A DNA stretch of 64,000 nucleotides from positions 108,279 to 172,278 of the forward strand of contig NZ_JAVBXD010000005.1 in NCBI RefSeq assembly GCF_030756675.1. The letters are read 5' to 3'. Below the pieces are notes generated by a model that saw only the letters and a list, made by a program, of their open reading frames with translations, was not told the origin of the DNA and did no database searches. Source of the stretch: Bacillus multifaciens (lineage in GTDB: Bacteria; Bacillota; Bacilli; Bacillales; Bacillaceae_G). This document shows positions 62,166 to 64,000 of the stretch, piece by piece. Both the position numbers and the translations under genes were made by a program. The stretch's first letter is position 1. Every line of letters starts with the position of its first letter.

Positions 62166-62777
62166 TTATTCAACTCCTAATTTCTCTTTTAAGTCAAAAT
62201 AAGCATCCTGTAACCACGGATGAACAACTTTTAAATTCTGTCTTCGCTCCCATAAGTATGAAATGTAAGCAAAACAAGCGTGTTCTAATGATTGGTCTAA
62301 CGCTTCTTGAATTTCTGTAATATATGGAGGCGTTCCACTTTGATCCCATTCGATTTTATCTGCAACAAATAACACCATATCAATAGGTGTCGCGTTCTTT
62401 CGTAACGTTGTATGACAACTAATTGCATCTAATATCGTTTCATTTTCCACTTTAAAGATTTCGTTTGCAATTCTTTTGGACAGTTTTTGATGAATAATCA
62501 TCGGAAATATTCTCTCTTCTTGTAACACTTCAATTTGCATTTCCTCTGCTACTTGAATACGTTCATCATTGGGGATAATAGCACTAATATCATGGAGGTA
62601 ACCAGCAATCGCTGCTGCTTCTTCATTTACTCCAAATCTCTTAGCAATTCGTTTGGCCTCATTCGCGACCCTAACAGAGTGCTCATATGTGTGAGGTTTA
62701 TTATATTGTTCTAGCATTTGTTTAATGTCTAGCTCCCAATTTCCTGTTAAAGAAATGGAATTTATCATTTGGTTCAT
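62166..62777 (-). CDS. HD-domain phosphohydrolase (YqeK-like)
   Basis: A 203-residue metal-dependent phosphohydrolase. HD motifs are the histidine in THEHS-like YEHSVRVANEAKR, the GYLHDISAII pair, H of IIHQKLSKR and the aspartate of FVADKIEWD. The YqeK group hydrolyses diadenosine tetraphosphate symmetrically; this copy lies outside the usual yqeK operon. It ends 3 bp before the kinase-like gene start, so the two are co-transcribed. Confidence 0.8.
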   Translation of the reverse strand: MNQMINSISLTGNWELDIKQMLEQYNKPHTYEHSVRVANEAKRIAKRFGVNEEAAAIAGYLHDISAIIPNDERIQVAEEMQIEVLQEERIFPMIIHQKLSKRIANEIFKVENETILDAISCHTTLRKNATPIDMVLFVADKIEWDQSGTPPYITEIQEALDQSLEHACFAYISYLWERRQNLKVVHPWLQDAYFDLKEKLGVE

Positions 62778-63306
62778 TCTCTATTCCTCCTAAAAAATTG
62801 CTTATAGTTTCTTACTTTTTTATTCTAGAAATATAAAATTTATCCTTTTTATTACGTTACATGAAATTTTAAAATGGAGATTATATAAAGCCTCATACAC
62901 ACTAACAAATGTATTTTTCTTTTTATTTGCTGTAAAAATTAAGACTCATATGTCATTTATTTTTACTATCAGCCCTTTAAACACTATTCAGTAATTGATA
63001 TTATGTAAAAATAGAGAAATGGTAACTACTCAGCTATACATTTCATTTAGAAGTTTGGTAAGGAGTATAATTCCAGCGAAAATACGCTTACCTATAATTG
63101 CTGCCATGAAGATAAAAATGGACCTACACCTCGCTACCTTTCTTTGTTTTAAAACTTTGCGCGTGGCAGGAAAAGGCACTGACCGCTACGATACATAGCC
63201 AGTCCCTCTCGACCACTTAAAAAAAATGCTTTTCTATCGGTTTTTCATAGAGTGACTGAGTAGTTACGAGAAATGCTTTATTCAATGTTAGGATGTGTTT
63301 TATACA
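62778..63306. other. spacer with a bcr1-like repeat
   Basis: AT-rich, no gene. From 63022 to 63267 it holds a unit with 12-bp inverted ends that contains a bcr1-like repeat. Confidence 0.45.
63022..63267 (+). repeat. bcr1-like repeat inside a 12-bp inverted-repeat unit
   Basis: GTAACTACTCAG (63022-63033) and its exact reverse complement (63256-63267) bound 246 bp. Inside, about 63090-63250, the bcr1-like blocks recur: AATTGCTGCCATG, CTACCTTTCTTTGTTT, CGCGTGGCAGGAAAAG, CTGACCGCTACGATACATAG, CCACTTAAAAA and CTATCGGTTTTTCA. The copy is the most diverged of the four. Confidence 0.65.
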
Positions 63307-63861
63307 ATGGTTTTACAGTCTATCGATTATGAGATCTTTCAGTGGATCAACTCGTATGTTTACAAATACTCTTTCCTAGATAAAATGATGATTTTTTTTG
63401 CCGAGTATGCCCAGTACATATTGATTGTTGCTTTATTCATTTTATGGATTACAAATAAAGAAAATAGAGTGACGGTTTTTCAGGTTTTATTCGCCTGTTC
63501 CTTAGCATTTACTATGAATCGAGTGATTGAATTATTTTTCTATCGCGATCGACCATTCGTTTCGCATCACATTAAACAATTGGTTGATCACGCCGCAAAT
63601 TCTTCTTTCCCTAGTGATCATGCTACAGCTGCTTTAGTAATTACTGTAACGATTTGGCTATGTAGTAGAGGAAAGACATTTATGTGGCTCATTTTAGGAA
63701 TGTGTATTGCTTTTTCAAGAATTTGGGTTGGTGTACATTATCCTCTAGATGTATTGGCAGGTATAATCCTTGGAGTATGTACTGCACTACTCGTCCACTA
63801 TCGAATTATGAAAATGAATCTAATGAACAAAATAACGAGTTGTTCTTTATTTCAAAAATAG
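63307..63861 (+). CDS. PAP2 family phosphatase (BcrC-like undecaprenyl-diphosphatase)
   Basis: A 184-residue membrane protein with about five helices. The three PAP2 motifs are present: YRDRPF, SSFPSDHATAA and SRIWVGVHYPLDVL, with the catalytic histidines at the second and third. BcrC-type enzymes recycle undecaprenyl diphosphate in the cell envelope and give bacitracin tolerance. The start at 63307 is uncertain; a GTG at 63295 is possible. A strong terminator follows. Confidence 0.85.
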   Translation: MVLQSIDYEIFQWINSYVYKYSFLDKMMIFFAEYAQYILIVALFILWITNKENRVTVFQVLFACSLAFTMNRVIELFFYRDRPFVSHHIKQLVDHAANSSFPSDHATAALVITVTIWLCSRGKTFMWLILGMCIAFSRIWVGVHYPLDVLAGIILGVCTALLVHYRIMKMNLMNKITSCSLFQK

Positions 63862-63876
63862 AAACAATTAGCAAAT

Positions 63877-63906
63877 AAAAAACGCTTGGAAAACCAAGCG
63901 TTTTTT
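63877..63906 (+). terminator. terminator after the PAP2 gene
   Basis: Perfect 13-bp stem (AAAAAACGCTTGG / CCAAGCGTTTTTT) with a loop of 4. Confidence 0.9.
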
Positions 63907-63913
63907 CAGAGTG

Positions 63914-63938
63914 TTGGGAAACCCTTTGGGTTTCCCAA
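63914..63938. repeat. 11-bp inverted repeat next to the terminator
   Basis: TTGGGAAACCC and its reverse complement around a TTT loop. Not followed by a T-run on plus, so not a second classical terminator for this gene. Confidence 0.6.
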
Positions 63939-64000
63939 CCTCTGATGACCTTTATTGTAACTATGTATAAAAAAATTGTACGAAACAATAAAAAATAAGA

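Overview
The window is chromosomal DNA of a Bacillus cereus group bacterium (B. cereus / thuringiensis / mycoides relatives). The evidence is low-GC DNA, a left third with the same gene order as the Bacillus yloC-thiN cluster, protein sequences of B. cereus type, four bcr1-like repeats, and insertion sequences typical of this group (IS231-like, IS21 family, a Tn3-family element).

Left core, about 1-17.6 kb, minus strand. In transcription order it holds yicC, remA, gmk, rpoZ, coaBC, priA, def, fmt, rsmB, rlmN, prpC, prkC, rsgA, rpe and the first codons of thiN. These genes serve nucleotide and coenzyme A synthesis, replication restart, translation initiation and rRNA modification, and the PrpC/PrkC phosphorylation switch. 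Many overlap by 4 bp. Two spacers carry repeats: a tandem pair of bcr1-like units plus a terminator between rpoZ and coaBC, and a 130-bp structured element between def and priA. A SERCA-type Ca2+ ATPase lies upstream of yicC, and rqcH and an M24 peptidase diverge from it at 17.7-20.7 kb.

Accessory region, about 20.9-46 kb. A GH4 glycosidase gene is cut after 121 codons by the 38-bp end of a Tn3-family transposon, whose transposase has one in-frame stop and whose resolvase is truncated. Next come a sensor kinase whose partner response regulator is reduced to a fragment, a large secreted protein with cell-wall-binding repeats, and a small secreted protein. The kinase/regulator remnant and the large secreted protein share an unusual promoter made of 22-bp-spaced direct repeats. 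A decayed IS231-like element is interrupted by a complete IS21-family element (istAB) whose other end lies inside a MocR-type regulator gene; that regulator diverges from an EamA exporter. A germinant-receptor gene set (gerA- and gerC-like on minus, gerB-like plus a 47-aa ORF on plus, converging) sits between two copies of a ~245-bp direct repeat. Recombination between the copies would remove 5.58 kb and restore an ordinary divergent pair, carboxymuconolactone-decarboxylase-like gene and lrp-like gene.

Right region, about 44-64 kb, is mostly minus-strand single genes typical of B. cereus: an alpha/beta hydrolase, a DUF2785 protein, a lipoprotein agmatine deiminase, two BmrR-like MerR regulators, a second alanine racemase, a MazG-like protein, a tandem pair of C45/penicillin-acyltransferase-like proteins, an M3 peptidase, a second MurB, a nucleosidase, an acetyltransferase, an aminoglycoside-kinase-like protein, an HD-domain protein and a PAP2 phosphatase. 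Short remnants of lost genes and transposons are common here.

The most interesting items are the shared repeat-operator promoter with its decayed regulator and an uncharacterised secreted effector, the excisable germination module with an inverted B gene and a tiny membrane ORF, and the tandem C45 pair behind a MerR regulator. No CRISPR array, tRNA or rRNA was seen.
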